A stretch of DNA of 64,000 nt from Zychaea mexicana (GCF_025766255.1 NW_026516718.1:186001-250000), one strand, 5' to 3'. Counted from the first letter of the stretch, positions 1 to 11,924 are shown. Numbers and translations are program-made. Notes: generated by a model from the letters alone, not told the origin.

Positions 1-1111
1 AAGTCTGAAGACTCGAAAGAGCACAGCTTTCAATGTTTGTTCGCAGTCAGATGATTAATTGCTTTTGTCAGCTCCCTTCACGCATTCACATAGCTATATT
101 TCTGTTGAGTAACTGTCGAAAGTGAATATGGGAAATCACATGACATGCTTAGTTCATGGAACCAACAGTGGCAGTTTTATAGTAAAGCGCTATTACAATA
201 AACAGTTACAAGCTTTCTAGATAAACGTCATCATCTTCATCTGATCACCCAGCAACGAATAGCAAACGTTGAACAGAGGACAAAGCATCATAAAGCGCCC
301 TAATGAAAGTAGAAAATAGTTTCCAGTGTTCTGTGAACAGCCTTACTATATCAATGAATCAAGAAGAACAAACCAAGTGTTTGCTTATTCAGAACAAAAA
401 ATTGAAGTTATAGCTATACCAGAGCAGGAAATAAGAAGCATGCATGGCGAGCTATTGTATACGATCTACATCAATCACACTGGTCAGAGTATTTTGCAGT
501 ACAAATAACAGCAGCCAACATTACCATAAACAAATGCCAGGTTTCTCTCTAGTCCGAGAGCCGAGAGCCGTTAATGATAAGAACATACCATCAATAAACG
601 CCTTTTTCTTTGTCACACAGCGTAACTTGTTTTGCATATGATGCATACTTAAGGTATATAAGGGCGCCTTCTTGCAGAATACAATTAGAACCTTCGTTTG
701 TTTGATAAACAGGAAAATATGACGGATGTAGTATGTATAGCCAATGACCGTGTGCCACGGGATGTGAGAAAGGGTGCACGCATTAAAATTGACTTTTAAA
801 CTTCTTAATATTTGGCGTCTTTCTTTTTGTGCTTCTCATTATATAGCCAGTCACTACAATTGTTTCCTTTATCGTAGTACGTGCTCATCGTCGTTATATA
901 AATGTCCGTTAAGCAACTCTTCCACGATAAAATCGAACACTGGACACTGCCTCTGAAAGCCAGGATGTAAATAAGTTTGGTTTTATTTAAAAGCTCATAT
1001 CACATCATGATGAATATAATTTATGCGCCGATTGCCTTACAAGAATAATACATGAAATAAGAGAGTGTATGCGCCTATACATGATCTGTGGGAATACATC
1101 TTTGAGGAGAT
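1..1111. other. Intergenic, no supported gene
   Basis: Open frames here are short, AT-rich and match no family I recognise. A TATA-like run near 652 (TATATAAGG) is followed by a 26-codon frame from 719, which is too short to defend as a gene. Confidence 0.6.
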
Positions 1112-1819
1112 CTAAGCACTGCTACATGCTTTGACTTTTTTTTTGTGCCTGGAGACAGCATCTGCGCGCGAAAATGATCGTCCACACAGTTCGCAGAAAT
1201 ACGTTCGATATTGCGCGTGTTCTTTTGTTGTCTGCAAATGCCGTCTGAGATCTTGTGGCCTCGTGAACGTCCAATTGCATATAGAACATGTTGTGTTTTC
1301 GTTTGCGTGCTTGGTATCATTGGCTTTAGAGGAGCTATATGACGGCCGATGGAGCAATGTTCGGCGTGTTGTGGAGTTTGCTATTGGTAACGGGTGTGTT
1401 GAATGAGTGGTTCTGTGCAAGGAATGGTTCGAGGCGGATGCTCTTCTCGGAGATGAATCGAAAGCTTCAAGATATGACGGGCAGCTGCTGCTCATAATGT
1501 AGTTGTTTTGGCAATAAGTGTTATCCGAGAGCGACAATAGCAATGACGTTATCGATGCCGCGTCGCTGGTAGTAATCGATGATGCCGATGAGCAATGTTG
1601 GCCGTTAGGATGTGAGGGAGAGACATCTGTAATTAAACAAGTAAACTGCTCAATAAATGTATTGGGTAGCATCGTCCATTGCTCGGCATGGGATGTGTTG
1701 TGGCAATAGGCGTATTCCAAAATCCGTCTAAGTTCGAATTCCCATTGTTGTATTGATGAGGAGGGATTGTTGTGGATGCTAGCATTATCGCTCATTTTCA
1801 AAGGAATAACAGTAGACAA
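1112..1819 (-). CDS. C2H2 zinc-finger protein (putative transcription factor)
   Basis: An intronless 235-residue frame. The first 170 residues are Ser/Thr/His-rich, low in complexity and probably disordered. Two C2H2-type fingers close the protein. Finger 1 has C178, C181, H194 and H201 (Cx2Cx12Hx6H). Finger 2 has C209, C212, H225 and C232, so it is a C2HC variant, and the Lys-rich helix after it could contact DNA or act as a nuclear signal. The layout, two adjacent C-terminal fingers behind a disordered region, is common for fungal sequence-specific regulators and suggests nuclear DNA binding. A second in-frame ATG lies eight codons downstream of the chosen start. Target genes are unknown. 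The family assignment is firm; the regulatory role is inferred from the fingers. Confidence 0.8.
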   Translation of the reverse strand: MSTVIPLKMSDNASIHNNPSSSIQQWEFELRRILEYAYCHNTSHAEQWTMLPNTFIEQFTCLITDVSPSHPNGQHCSSASSITTSDAASITSLLLSLSDNTYCQNNYIMSSSCPSYLEAFDSSPRRASASNHSLHRTTHSTHPLPIANSTTRRTLLHRPSYSSSKANDTKHANENTTCSICNWTFTRPQDLRRHLQTTKEHAQYRTYFCELCGRSFSRADAVSRHKKKVKACSSA

Positions 1820-3267
1820 GGCGGATAAAAACGAATGGTGCTAATAAACAAGCCTGTGAGAACACCAATAACGATAGCACGCGAATGTATAAAATTTATA
1901 TGCAAAGGGCTTATGGCTATAGCTTACGCGTATTTTGGCGAGAAAGGAGTGGTATTTGACAAATGATACAAATGTTGTTAATGTTGTTGCACGTCGTGTC
2001 GCTTTTATATGTCCGCAATATATAGACTCACAGATTGTTTGGAGTACCAAAGGGGAGTGAAGATACCGTGGCAAACCCTATAATTTTGCCATTTTGAGTT
2101 GAGCACCCATTAGGTATAGTCTGCTGCAGATGCACGCATCTTCAGATTTTAACTCTCTTTAATTTTTCTCCAGCATCCCCATTTGCTATTTACTTATCAA
2201 AATGCTGTTACCTAACTTGCTGTTTTAGCAGTCATCTTTAAAACATGTATTTCTTGATGGACACGTGGAATAAAGATAGTACGCATAACAAGTATGATGG
2301 CATGCACAATCCATGTATGTTTACTTTTGTTCAAGAAAAACTACTTTCAGTTGATCATGTATCTTAGGTCATTAATTTTTGTTCTGAGATATTAAAAACG
2401 CGTATCAAGTCCATGCATTTTCATTTATCGTGAATAGACTTAAGACATTTTAGGAAAACAGCATAGTAGCATAAATACAAGATCGTCATAATCATTTGGT
2501 TGACAGTGCGTGGTGCTATATTTCTTTACAAAAAAATGGTCATCATGTCAAGTTATATAGCTTTTGCAAAAATCAAAGTTTTTTTCAAGATACATATGCA
2601 CAATATTGTCTTATGATTGGAACGAACAGAACGAGGAAGTCGGGTACATATATTGATATCGCAGGCAACAGCAAATATAGGAGACAAAGAGCTTTCTTCG
2701 CTCCTAACCAGAAAAATCACTACCTCCTTTTACTTTTGTATTATCTTTGATAAATCTACCTTGTTACGTATATCGGTTTTGGAAATGTTATGCAGCTGAC
2801 TACACATGGAGACAGGAGCACATGTTGTTGCCAATAAAGCATACCAGCTAGGAATGATCAAATTTGCCTTGCTGCATTCTTTGTCTGTGACGTGCTTGGA
2901 TTGATAGATATACTCGTATTGCTTGCAAAACTCGCTAAAACGAGCAATGCTATTTTGCTTGTAGTACATAGTACCGGAACCAATTTAGAAGATGTTTTAA
3001 CAGGTCATTACGAATTTACCACCTTCAGCAAGAAGCCCACAGCAACAGAACGAATAGGGTAGAAATTACACTCTCAATACAATATCAGAAATATCTTGGT
3101 TTTTATTAGGGTAGTAGTCGTGACTATTGTTAGTGTGATTATTATACACGTCGCGATACATTTGTTTATCTAGTGTTTATCATCTTTTTATAATGGGGCA
3201 AGCATAATTTAAAAATATAGAGAGTACATGGATTATTAACAGCTATGCTAAGTATGTATAAATCTAT
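1820..3267. other. Intergenic, no supported gene
   Basis: AT-rich. A TATA-like element near 2018-2026, read on the minus strand, could serve the zinc-finger gene. Frames of 77-84 codons show no recognisable domain. Confidence 0.6.
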
Positions 3268-3897
3268 CTAAAGTAACAAGGCGGCAACACCTGCAGCAGC
3301 GACGGAAACCATCAAGCTACCCATTTTAACACTGTTTGCAGCAGATTCGTCCGTCGTTTCTTCTGATGAGTCGCTGCCGGAGGCTGAAGCATCGCTACCG
3401 GAGGCTGAAGCAGTGGAGCCACTTCCACTGGCACCAGCGCAGGTATCACTGCTGTGTTCCGTGTACCAGGCGCATGCTTCAGTATGTTCACGGTTTCCAT
3501 AGTCTGCTTGATCATCGGAACTACAGCTCATCATACAAATGCCGGATTGGGTCATGAACGTGGTATAGGTTGGCGTTCCCTTCACACACTCGTAGGACAG
3601 TGATTCAATATAATTGGGAGAAGTAGGATCGGTGGTGTAGTCAGACCACATGGCACTGCCAGCTTTCTGTAACATAAAAAGTAATAGTGCGAACTTGTTA
3701 TTAGTAACGAATAATAATGCAACTCTAATTCATTATGATTGCTTTTAAAAGAGTAGCAATAATTCGCTTACCTGTCTGCAGTTGCTAATGCATTCTGGGC
3801 CCGCCGTAACGTTATAGGATGGATTGCAGTCAGCAGCGGCAGCGGATGCTGCGAAGTAACCAAGGACAATGACGACAGATGATGTGATTAATTGCAT
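3268..3897 (-). CDS. Secreted GPI-anchored eight-cysteine protein, copy A
   Basis: Two exons, 3772-3897 and 3268-3666, join in phase 0 (acag acceptor) to give 174 residues. Residues 1-22 form a signal peptide (cleavage near A22/D23). Eight cysteines follow at 24, 36, 40, 69, 86, 90, 107 and 118. A Ser/Ala/Gly-rich stalk leads to a hydrophobic C-terminal tail, as expected for a GPI-attachment signal, so the product should sit on the cell surface. It is a clear paralog of the gene at 55494-56224: the cysteine spacing is identical, the intron is at the same place, and the central block around YTTxMTQSG is shared. I do not recognise the family. It resembles small surface proteins of the CFEM type in size and cysteine count, but not in spacing. 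It is transcribed divergently from the MFS gene at 5405, with a TATA-like box at 3962-3967. Confidence 0.82.
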
Positions 3898-4033
3898 ATT
3901 TGCTAGCTTTGTTTGTTTGTTTGTATACGAATGGATGGTAGCGACATATTCTTTGTTCCATTATATATTAGAAAGCTCCCTTGTTCTCCGATCCCGCGGT
4001 GATGGGATCCATCCCTGGTATCCGGGATCAAGT

Positions 4034-4042
4034 TTATCAGAT
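4034..4042 (-). promoter_or_regulatory. Iron-type GATA site ATCTGATAA
   Basis: Reads TTATCAGAT on plus. It matches the ATCWGATAA consensus of fungal siderophore/iron GATA repressors (SreA, Sre1, Urbs1 class). It lies about 140 bp upstream of the eight-cysteine gene's ATG. Confidence 0.5.
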
Positions 4043-4441
4043 CTGTCGCTTTGAGTCGTATTACCGAAAAGTGGTACAAACTTTTTTCTCCTTTTGCGGA
4101 GACACCATGGGTCCATAATTGGTGATTTTAAACATTCGAAAATAAGCGAAGTTTGGTTAAAAAATATAATGTCTGATTGTAATGTCCAATATCCATTGTT
4201 AATTTTTGAAAATCATTAAAAGTGACCTTTTGCTGCGCGATTATGAAATGAACTTCATGATCATTGCTTTAATTATCGCATTATAGGTGGGTGGAGGTAG
4301 TAAAGCCAAATTATGCTGAAGAAGGAAAATTACCGCCGAAAGGGCTACTTGCTGCGTATAAAATTGACTTCTGCTTTTCAATTAATATTTGGTATTTTCG
4401 CACGGCTCTCACATGCTTCTCCTCAATAAAGTCAAATTCAG

Positions 4442-4450
4442 ATCTGATAA
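4442..4450 (+). promoter_or_regulatory. Iron-type GATA site ATCTGATAA
   Basis: Exact match to ATCWGATAA in the middle of the divergent promoter of copy A. Confidence 0.45.
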
Positions 4451-5196
4451 CGAGCAGTCAATGCCCGCAAAAAAGAGGTACAATGGTAACAAACAACGCG
4501 TCGGGCATGGAAGTACAAAAACTGCCTCTTCGACGTTTACACAAACCCAGTTAGCCGTTACGTGTTTCATTGCCTTAGCTACATTCGTGCAATTGAAATT
4601 TGTTCGTATTTCAAATGTAGTATGTGAGCGTGGCAAACACCCTAGCTCTTTATGCAAGAGGTACAGACGTGTATTATCTGTTTGTACTGGAGTTTCTTTG
4701 GATGTTACTAAGTGGTGATAAGAAAAGACAACATTTTTTCGGGTCAATGGAGCACAAAAAAGTACATATCGATTATCGTGCATGTACACCACCCTGGTAT
4801 ACTTCTGTTTCCATTTTAGTTGCTTATAAGAGCGAAAGAGCGCGCGTTTCTGGTTCTAAAATACCATAAGCGGTCATTACGGTTAGTAAAAGTTACACAA
4901 GATACAAGATGCAACCTTTTTTCCTATTATGCATGATACATACAGCTTAGAAATTATAGACTTGGGCATTTTCAATATATATCGTACCTTGAATGAAACA
5001 TACAATTTGTAATATTTGTATATCTATGCTACTTCATCTTGTTAGTAGCGATACCGATTCTACTTACTCAGTCTATTAATACGTCTACTACCAACTGTAC
5101 TTTCGCAGCTTTAGCGAGCGATGATTATAGAAACGGGCGCAATATTCCGGAATAATAAATCCAAAAAAGTGCATGGTGGTTGTGGAGAGATGAGAG

Positions 5197-5205
5197 TTAT
5201 CAGAT
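5197..5205 (-). promoter_or_regulatory. Iron-type GATA site ATCTGATAA
   Basis: Reads TTATCAGAT on plus, about 200 bp upstream of the MFS start codon. It is followed directly by a second, partial CAGAT. Confidence 0.5.
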
Positions 5206-5404
5206 CAGATCGAATCTCAAGAAGGCGTGGTACTGTAAAGTAATATCGTCAAGCACTTTTTTCTCCGGCCTTCACCGCGCTCCTTATTCTTTTTGTGTCA
5301 ATAAATGACAGATTACTCTCAGTAACCTTCTTATTACCCTCCTCGACCCAGACATACAGACCACAACAGAGTTTCATTGCAAGTAGCTGTCCAGTTCAAC
5401 AAAG

Positions 5405-7038
5405 ATGGCGCTTTCGGAAAAGACGATACAGGACCATGACAGCGATCTTTATACCACCAAGGAGCAAGCTACTGTAGCGGGAGAGCCCTACTACTATCCC
5501 GATGACATGGCCATGGCAGATCGCGACAGCAGCAGTGTAGCTATAGATGGTCAACAGCAGCAAGAGGCAAAGCCACGTAAATTTCTATGGATTGTTCCAA
5601 TGCAATCGCACGTCCACCCTATCCAATTCTTCTTTTATCTCTTTTCCGTATTCACCTCACTAGCCGTTATTGTGTACTTTGCGGCTGCACAATCGTGGAC
5701 ACTTGCAACTTTACTCAAGGTCGACGACGACTCAGGCGATATTACTGGCTCGTTATCCATGTATTCCGAATTCGTATCTATGGTGGCTGTTGTATGCTGG
5801 GGAATTTTATCCGATCACTTTGAAAAACGAACGATCAACTCGGCTTCGATCGTCATTATGGGAGTCATCGTAATTGCCTACCCATACGCACCCAACGTTT
5901 ATCCAACTCTTTTGCTCTTAAAATTTATCTACTCCATTGGAACAGCAGGCACGACGTGCATGATGGCAGCATTTATGCTCGATATTGTACATGGAGAACG
6001 TAGCGGAATGGTGTCTGGGTTGATCGGAACGTGCTCGGGTTTAGGCGCTATCTTCGCCGCATTTGTACTTTTTACGGTGCCGACACGAATGTCCCATCTG
6101 GTCGGTTCTCCCAATGATCCTCGACTTATTATCTATGGCTACGCCGTTATTGGAGCCGTCACCATTGCCCTTGGATTTATCTTTTGGTTCATTACACCCA
6201 AAAACGCCCCTGCTACTCCAACTGTAACTGATGCTACCATCCACCATAACAGCAGCAACAAGACAACACGATGGAGCACAGCGTACAATGACTTGCGACA
6301 TGGTGTTCTCGCAGCAAAAGACCCACGTATTGCAATTGGCTATGCATCCAGCTTTTTCGCACGCGCTGACGAGGTTATTATATCCAATTTTATCTCCTTG
6401 TGGATACAGCAGTACTATATCGACACTGGCAAGTGTCAAGTTGGGCTTTATTGCCCTTACGCCTCATCGACCACGCATACCATGACCGGTATCGCTCAGT
6501 CAGTAGCCTTGGTCATCGCCCCATTTTTTGGTATCGGTAGTCAGTATTCGAAGGAGTGGTCTCTCATTGTCGCTGGTTGTATTGGTGTTGCTGGCTGTAT
6601 TCCGTTTGCATTCTCGATCGATCCTACTGCCAATACGAGTCTGGCTTTTATTATTTTGCTAGCAATGGGCCAATATGGTAGGTACACATAGCAGTAATAG
6701 TAGTTTTGATATATTTGTAAAAGCCTTGATAACTAATTTTACGGTCCCGTGTATATGTAGGTATGATCACCGCGGGTATGAGTATGATCTCTCGGAAAAC
6801 CGTCAAACCAGAATACCGTGGAGGCGTGGCAGGCATCTACTCTTTATGTGGCTGTATCGGTATCATCATCGTCTCTAAAGTTGGTGGCGTTCTCTTTGAC
6901 GTATGGATGAAAGGTGCACCCTTTCTTTTGCTTGGTATCGGTCATGGCATTGTTTCCTTATTGGCTCTAGCTCACTTCCTCTATATGGTGGCGCAAAAGT
7001 ATGTTTATGGCCACAAAGACGTTATTATATTCTCATAA
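5405..7038 (+). CDS. MFS transporter, copy A
   Basis: Exons 5405-6677 and 6761-7038 join in phase 1 at QYG|M, giving 516 residues. After a hydrophilic cytosolic N-terminus of about 70 residues there are about 12 hydrophobic segments typical of the major facilitator superfamily. The loop motif SDHFEKRT after the second helix pair is the usual MFS loop 2-3 signature, and the helix run SGLIGTCSGLGAIFAAF is Gly/Ala-rich as expected. An extracellular loop with two Cys (TGKCQVGLYCPYAS) is conserved in the paralog at 52396-54065, and the single intron sits at the same codon and phase there. It should act in the plasma membrane or another membrane as a secondary transporter; the substrate is not readable. 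The divergent eight-cysteine surface gene and iron-type GATA sites suggest a link to iron or siderophore uptake, which is inference. Confidence 0.88.
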
Positions 7039-7293
7039 ACCTGAATTCTGACACACCCTAATATTATCAAATGTCCCTAAAGTCAATGTCATAACTTTTA
7101 TGAATAAAAAATACTAGATTAATTAATTTACGCATGTTCAGTGTTTCTGACCCCATTGCTATGCTCTACAGTTCAATTTATCTAACATTACACTTTTCAG
7201 TGAAGGAGTGCCATTTATGGCAAGAGCTGTGCTCGAGTTCCGCTGAAGTTTACAAATAGTTGTTGGTTCAATTCTTTTCAATTTAAAGCAGCC

Positions 7294-8664
7294 ATGAGCG
7301 ATGGTTTTGATCAACCTAAGAAAACAAGGTTTCAGGAACAAGAACACGAGCACAATGAACATTTTGCATCAGAAGGCGATGACACGCGACCATCACTGCT
7401 AACATCGCGCTCAACGCCATCTCTTCCTGCACTCGTCAACTATGCACTTCTCGCTACAGCAAGTTTATCCAAACGTCCTGGTATACGCATGCAACGTGGA
7501 TCAAGTCAACAATCTCGACCTGCAATAACACCATCGCCCAATATTGAAGAGAGGAGGAGCGCGCAAGTAGTCGTATTTACACCTCACAAATGTCAACGTG
7601 TCCTTGGTGCTTATATGTATATCGTTTTATCTTATAATTTAGTCCTGTCCAGAGACGGAATTCGTTCAGCAGTTTTCTTAGTACAAAATACGGGACCAAA
7701 CGTAAAACAAGTACACCACCTAAGCCGGTGGATATATCGAAAACCATATCTGCAACCGGAGAATCAAGCGACCCAGCAGCGACAGCGAGTGACGATTCTA
7801 CAAAGTTCCGTAAGGGTCATCGGCCACGGTCTTATTCCGAGTAAGTCAACATCGCATCCCGACCTTTCTCTTTATGATGTGATCTTATTTAACCAACTAA
7901 TTATTGTAGCAGGATCCCAGCCGTATCTCATCCAATTGAACGAGCGCCACCAGTAGCTATTACTACCAAGACACCTATTTACGAGTACTATGGTTTTGTC
8001 ATGTATCTTGCTTCGTTTGTTGCACTAGGTAAATATATAAAGGAAGAAAAGTGAGAACGTTATGCAAACATTACGGGTAAACTCAGATTGACCACAATTA
8101 CACAGGCATCTATTTGATCTGGGCGTATGTACCCGATGAAATCCTACACAGTCTTGGAATTACCTATTATCCCAAAAGGTACATGTGCAAGTAGATTTTG
8201 TTTTTTAAGATACACCGTCATCTGATCCACGTTTCTACTTAGATACTGGGCACTGGCCATACCTGTATGGCTGATGACCCTCGTATGGTTTATATTCTTT
8301 TCCTTTATGAGCATCAATCTCATGAACACCGCACCGTTTGATTCGTATCATTGTCTCACAGGTACGTATGCCAAAGTGAAACTAGATTTACGTGCATCAT
8401 TGGATTTAAATGACGAACATCAATAAATCAGATGAACACGCCAACGTCATGCGAATTGACAGCTGCCAGCACGAGGAAGAACGACCAGATGATTGGATGC
8501 CAGAATTACACGATATGCCAATAAGTATTGCGAATGCATTCCTGTATCCAACGCCTCATGGTGTGAAGAACGAGGACGATGGGCATGAGGAGTATAACAT
8601 CAGTAGTGAGGATGGATCTTTGACGATACGCCGGAGGACTGTGGGAAAGCGGGCCGCATTATAG
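7294..8664 (+). CDS. GPI19: PIG-P, GPI-GlcNAc transferase subunit P
   Basis: Six exons rebuilt from splice signals: 7294-7566, 7653-7840, 7910-8028, 8106-8178, 8243-8361 and 8432-8664, about 334 residues. The core carries the PIG-P hallmark of two ER membrane helices, the first beginning YEYYGFVMYLASFVALG and the second YWALAIPVWLMTL, separated by a short loop with the conserved GITYYP. PIG-P is a subunit of the complex that adds GlcNAc to phosphatidylinositol, the first step of GPI-anchor synthesis in the ER. The protein is much longer than the usual 120-180 residues: about 165 disordered residues precede the membrane domain and an acidic tail follows it. The first intron (7567-7652) is the least certain join. 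The acceptor of exon 3 is a tandem CAG, so 7910 or 7913 may be used, changing one residue. Confidence 0.82.
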
Positions 8665-9940
8665 TTAACAGAACCGACTTGGAAATCTTTTTTTGTTCTT
8701 TCTGGTGACCTGGTATCTGGATGTGCGTGCGTAGATATACGTCAATTGTTGCAATTACGTGCTACATAGAACCGGATTCATTGCACATCAGTCAGGGTTC
8801 CCGTGCCACCTGTCCCTAGCAAGGTCGTTTCTTTCTCTGAGGGGATATATACATTGAGAGATACCGCTTCCTGGTGGAAGACTTGAAAAACAGCCTTCGT
8901 CGTTGCGTTATACATGCGGCGTTGTTATTGTTATTATTTTTGTCGTTATTTATACCATCAACAACGGGCAGCCTTGTCAATATTTTAAGGATGTACATCT
9001 AATAAAGTATAATTGTTTGCATCACATTGTTGAAACAAAATAAAAGCAAATTGGGGCTGGGGCACTGACCAGATCCTGATGGATAGTCTAGATCTTTCAT
9101 ATTTCTTCTCTATATTTTGAATGTTTGCATCAAAGACGATATATTAACATTATTGCTACCATTAGAAGCTTTAACTTTGATATGCAACTGAAAATGCCGT
9201 ATGCCTCGCTATGCTTCCATATGCATGAATACAAAACAGTCAGATAACACTTTTCAACATTTAGGGTAAGATAACAAATTTCGGCCTGTGAACACAGGGA
9301 TCAATATAATTGCTAAACGAGCTCGAGATGCTTTGTTTTACTTGGTAGCTTTATCAATTTAGGAAGGAAAACCTGTCTGTTTCGTGCTGCATCTATAATT
9401 ATGTACATCATGTATCCACTATAATCTGTTTGATCACCTCTCTGTATGATGGCGATCATCGACAAAATAGGAGAATGAGGAGTAAAACTCATGTATGACC
9501 ATGACAAGTATTTCTCTCTTATCAGCTTACATGTATGACAGTATACGTACGGCTTTTTCCATCAAGACAAATGGTGCTACGTGTGAACCTTGGAAAAAAG
9601 ATAAGAGAAATTGTACTAGCTCTGATCAGATGAGCGCCAATACATCATCATCATCATCTCTCAGCTCAGACGTGCAGTCAAATATACCTATCACCTGACA
9701 GCAGTCTGTTGCTTTTAAAGGAAGAGTGGGCGACTTGCGTGGAAATCGTGCATGATGGGACGAACTGCATGAAAAAAATCCAAGGAAGGGATAGGAAAGG
9801 AGGGAAAAATGTTTATCAAGGATTGCTAACTTGTATCTTACACTCCTTCCTCATAAGGATGGGTGCAGACCGATACATCGGACAGCGCACTGCTAAGGGA
9901 GTGAAAGAGAGACACTTTTGCTGTTGTTTATACTCTTTAT

Positions 9941-10524
9941 TGATAAGATGGGTGGGACCTATGAATGGGGACACTTTGAGAAAGAGATAACGATAATCTT
10001 TTGGCTCTGCACCACACAGGCCCTCACGACTGCATATTGCTATCGTCATTAGCCGGTCTAGCTTGCAACCATGATGCTAGTGCACACACAAATAAAGAGA
10101 GCGAAGCAGCCAGAGTCTGGGGGTGACCTGTGGGGTCAAGCGGGTTTGATAAGATTTGCTTTTTGGGTGCGTTATCGGAGCAACATGTGCTTAAAAGATA
10201 AGAACTTCCTTTTTGGAAAGTCCGATTCCGGGTATATACTATAGTTTTATTTATTCCCATTTGCAAAGCTGCATATAGGAAATAGCTTGATAAAAACGAA
10301 AGGGTGAAGGTCAAAACACGCCCCAGCCCTGTTGTATGCCTAGAGACATCACAAAAAATAACGGGACTTGGCGTGTATGGGGATCCTAGACAGTGGGGAG
10401 TGCTGTGGCAGGGTTGGGTTGGATTGGGTTGTTGCTGTTTCATCAAAGAGTAAACAAGGGCGCCCTTGGTTTCGGGCAATTAGGTGGAAAAGCAAGATAG
10501 GAGTTGGGTGGAAGCTTAGATAAG
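9941..10524. promoter_or_regulatory. GATA-site cluster upstream of glutamine synthetase
   Basis: WGATAR-type sites are visible at 9941 (TGATAAG), 9985 (AGATAA), 10147 (TGATAAG), 10196 (AGATAAG), 10288 (TGATAA), 10495 (AGATAG) and 10518 (AGATAAG), with CGATAA at 9991 and on the minus strand near 10172. Fungal nitrogen-catabolite GATA activators (AreA/NIT2/Gln3 class) bind such clusters, and glutamine synthetase is a classic target. Function here is inferred. Confidence 0.5.
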
Positions 10525-10603
10525 TGGAAAACGGGGGATTGCCGCATTTAGTGGAATCAAATCACATCGATCAGGACCCGAATAGACCTCGCGCTATTTT
10601 CGA

Positions 10604-10610
10604 TATAAAA
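10604..10610 (+). promoter_or_regulatory. TATA box of glutamine synthetase gene
   Basis: TATAAAA, 82 bp upstream of the ATG at 10692, in the expected position for a highly expressed gene. Confidence 0.5.
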
Positions 10611-10691
10611 GGTGCAGTCTTTCATCTTGGAAACAAGCTTCTTTTTCTTCTATTCACTTATACTGCACATATCTTCTCTTATCACACAACC

Positions 10692-11924
10692 ATGTCTGTC
10701 GTCTCCAACGCTGCTATCCTCAATAAGTACCTTGCTCTTGACCAAAAGGGCTCCGTCCAGGTCGAGTATGTCTGGATCGATGGTTTCAACCAGCTCCGTA
10801 GCAAGACCAAGACCGTGACCAAGGTCCCAAAGTCTGCTTCTGATCTCTCCGAATGGAACTTTGATGGCTCATCTACTGGCCAAGCCGAGGGCCATGATTC
10901 TGATGTCCTCATCCAGCCCGTTGCATTGTACGCCGACCCCTTCCGTGGTGGCGACAACAAGTTTGCCATCTGCGAGACCTTCAACCCTGATGGCACTCCC
11001 CACAAAACCAACTACCGCCACGCCTGCAAGAAGATCATGGAGGCTCACGCTGATGCCAAGCCTTGGTTCGGTATTGAGCAGGAATACATGCTCATGGATC
11101 CCCAGACTGAGAAGCCCTACGGCTGGCCCAAGCTCGGCTTCCCTGAACCTCAGGTTAGTTTTGATCTCAAGGAGGATATAATAAAAAGGAGGAGAATCAA
11201 ACGCATCACATACTGAAAATTCGCAATGGTTTGGCGTATACAGGGCAAGTACTATTGTGGTGTTGGTGCTGGCAAGATTTTTGGTCGTGATATCGTCGAG
11301 GCTCACTACCGTGCCTGCTTGTACGCTGGCATCAATATCTCGGGCACAAACACTGAGGTTGCGCCCGGCCAGTTCGAATATCAAGTCGGTCCCTGCGAAG
11401 GTATCGATGGTGGTGACCAATTGTGGGCCGCCCGCTACTTGTTGGAGCGTGTTGCCGAAGACTTTGGCATTGCAGTGACCATCCACCCCAAGCCTGTCAA
11501 GGGTGACTGGAACGGCGCCGGTTGCCATACCAGTAAGTTTGTTTGTCATTAGTATTGGTACACAGGGATAAGAAAAACTCAACACAAACACGGTTTCTCC
11601 ATAGACTTTTCCACCGAGGAAATGCGCAAGGAAGGCGGTATCGCTGCCATCGAAAAGGCAATCAAGAAGATGAGCTTGCGTCATATGGAGCACATTGCCG
11701 TGTACGGTGACGACAATGACCAGCGTTTGACTGGCCAACACGAGACCGGCCACATTGGTACCTTCAACTACGGTGTTGCCAACCGTGGCGCTTCCATCCG
11801 TATTCCTCGCCACGTCGGCAAGGAAGGCAAGGGCTATCTCGAGGACAGACGCCCTGCTTCAAACATTGACCCCTACCGCGTCACCGGCATCATTGTTGAG
11901 ACTACTTTCTACCCCGATAACTGA
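10692..11924 (+). CDS. Glutamine synthetase
   Basis: Three exons, 10692-11153, 11244-11532 and 11605-11924, give 356 residues, the normal length for the cytosolic eukaryotic type (GSII). The enzyme condenses ammonium with glutamate using ATP, the main entry of ammonium into amino acids. Hallmarks seen: [13 protein letters not shown] in the beta-Grasp region, the metal-binding [10 protein letters not shown], the ATP-site stretch NGAGCHTNFST across the second intron, and [19 protein letters not shown] with the conserved substrate and ATP contacts. All key blocks are present and the frame is unbroken. Codon use is strongly C-ending, as expected for high expression. Upstream lies a TATA box and a cluster of GATA sites, suggesting nitrogen regulation. 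The long open frame on the opposite strand (10869-11813) is a codon-bias shadow. Confidence 0.96.

Larger units (their letters stand above)
3898..5404. promoter_or_regulatory. Shared divergent promoter, copy A
   Basis: About 1.5 kb separates the eight-cysteine gene (minus) from the MFS gene (plus). It holds three exact copies of ATCTGATAA (either strand) and a TATA-like box on the minus side. An inverted repeat GATCCCG/CGGGATC at 3990-3996 and 4023-4029 lies between that box and the first GATA site. No convincing gene lies inside; frames of 87-109 codons at 4291-4718 overlap one another and lack domains. Confidence 0.55.
8665..10691. other. Intergenic and glutamine synthetase upstream region
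   Basis: No gene is supported. Open frames lack domains and several are shadows of one another. The right half (from 9941) is dense in GATA motifs. Confidence 0.6.

Noticed and set aside
10869..11813. 314-codon frame on the minus strand across glutamine synthetase
   Set aside because: It mirrors the real gene's third-position C bias and spans its introns; no domain.
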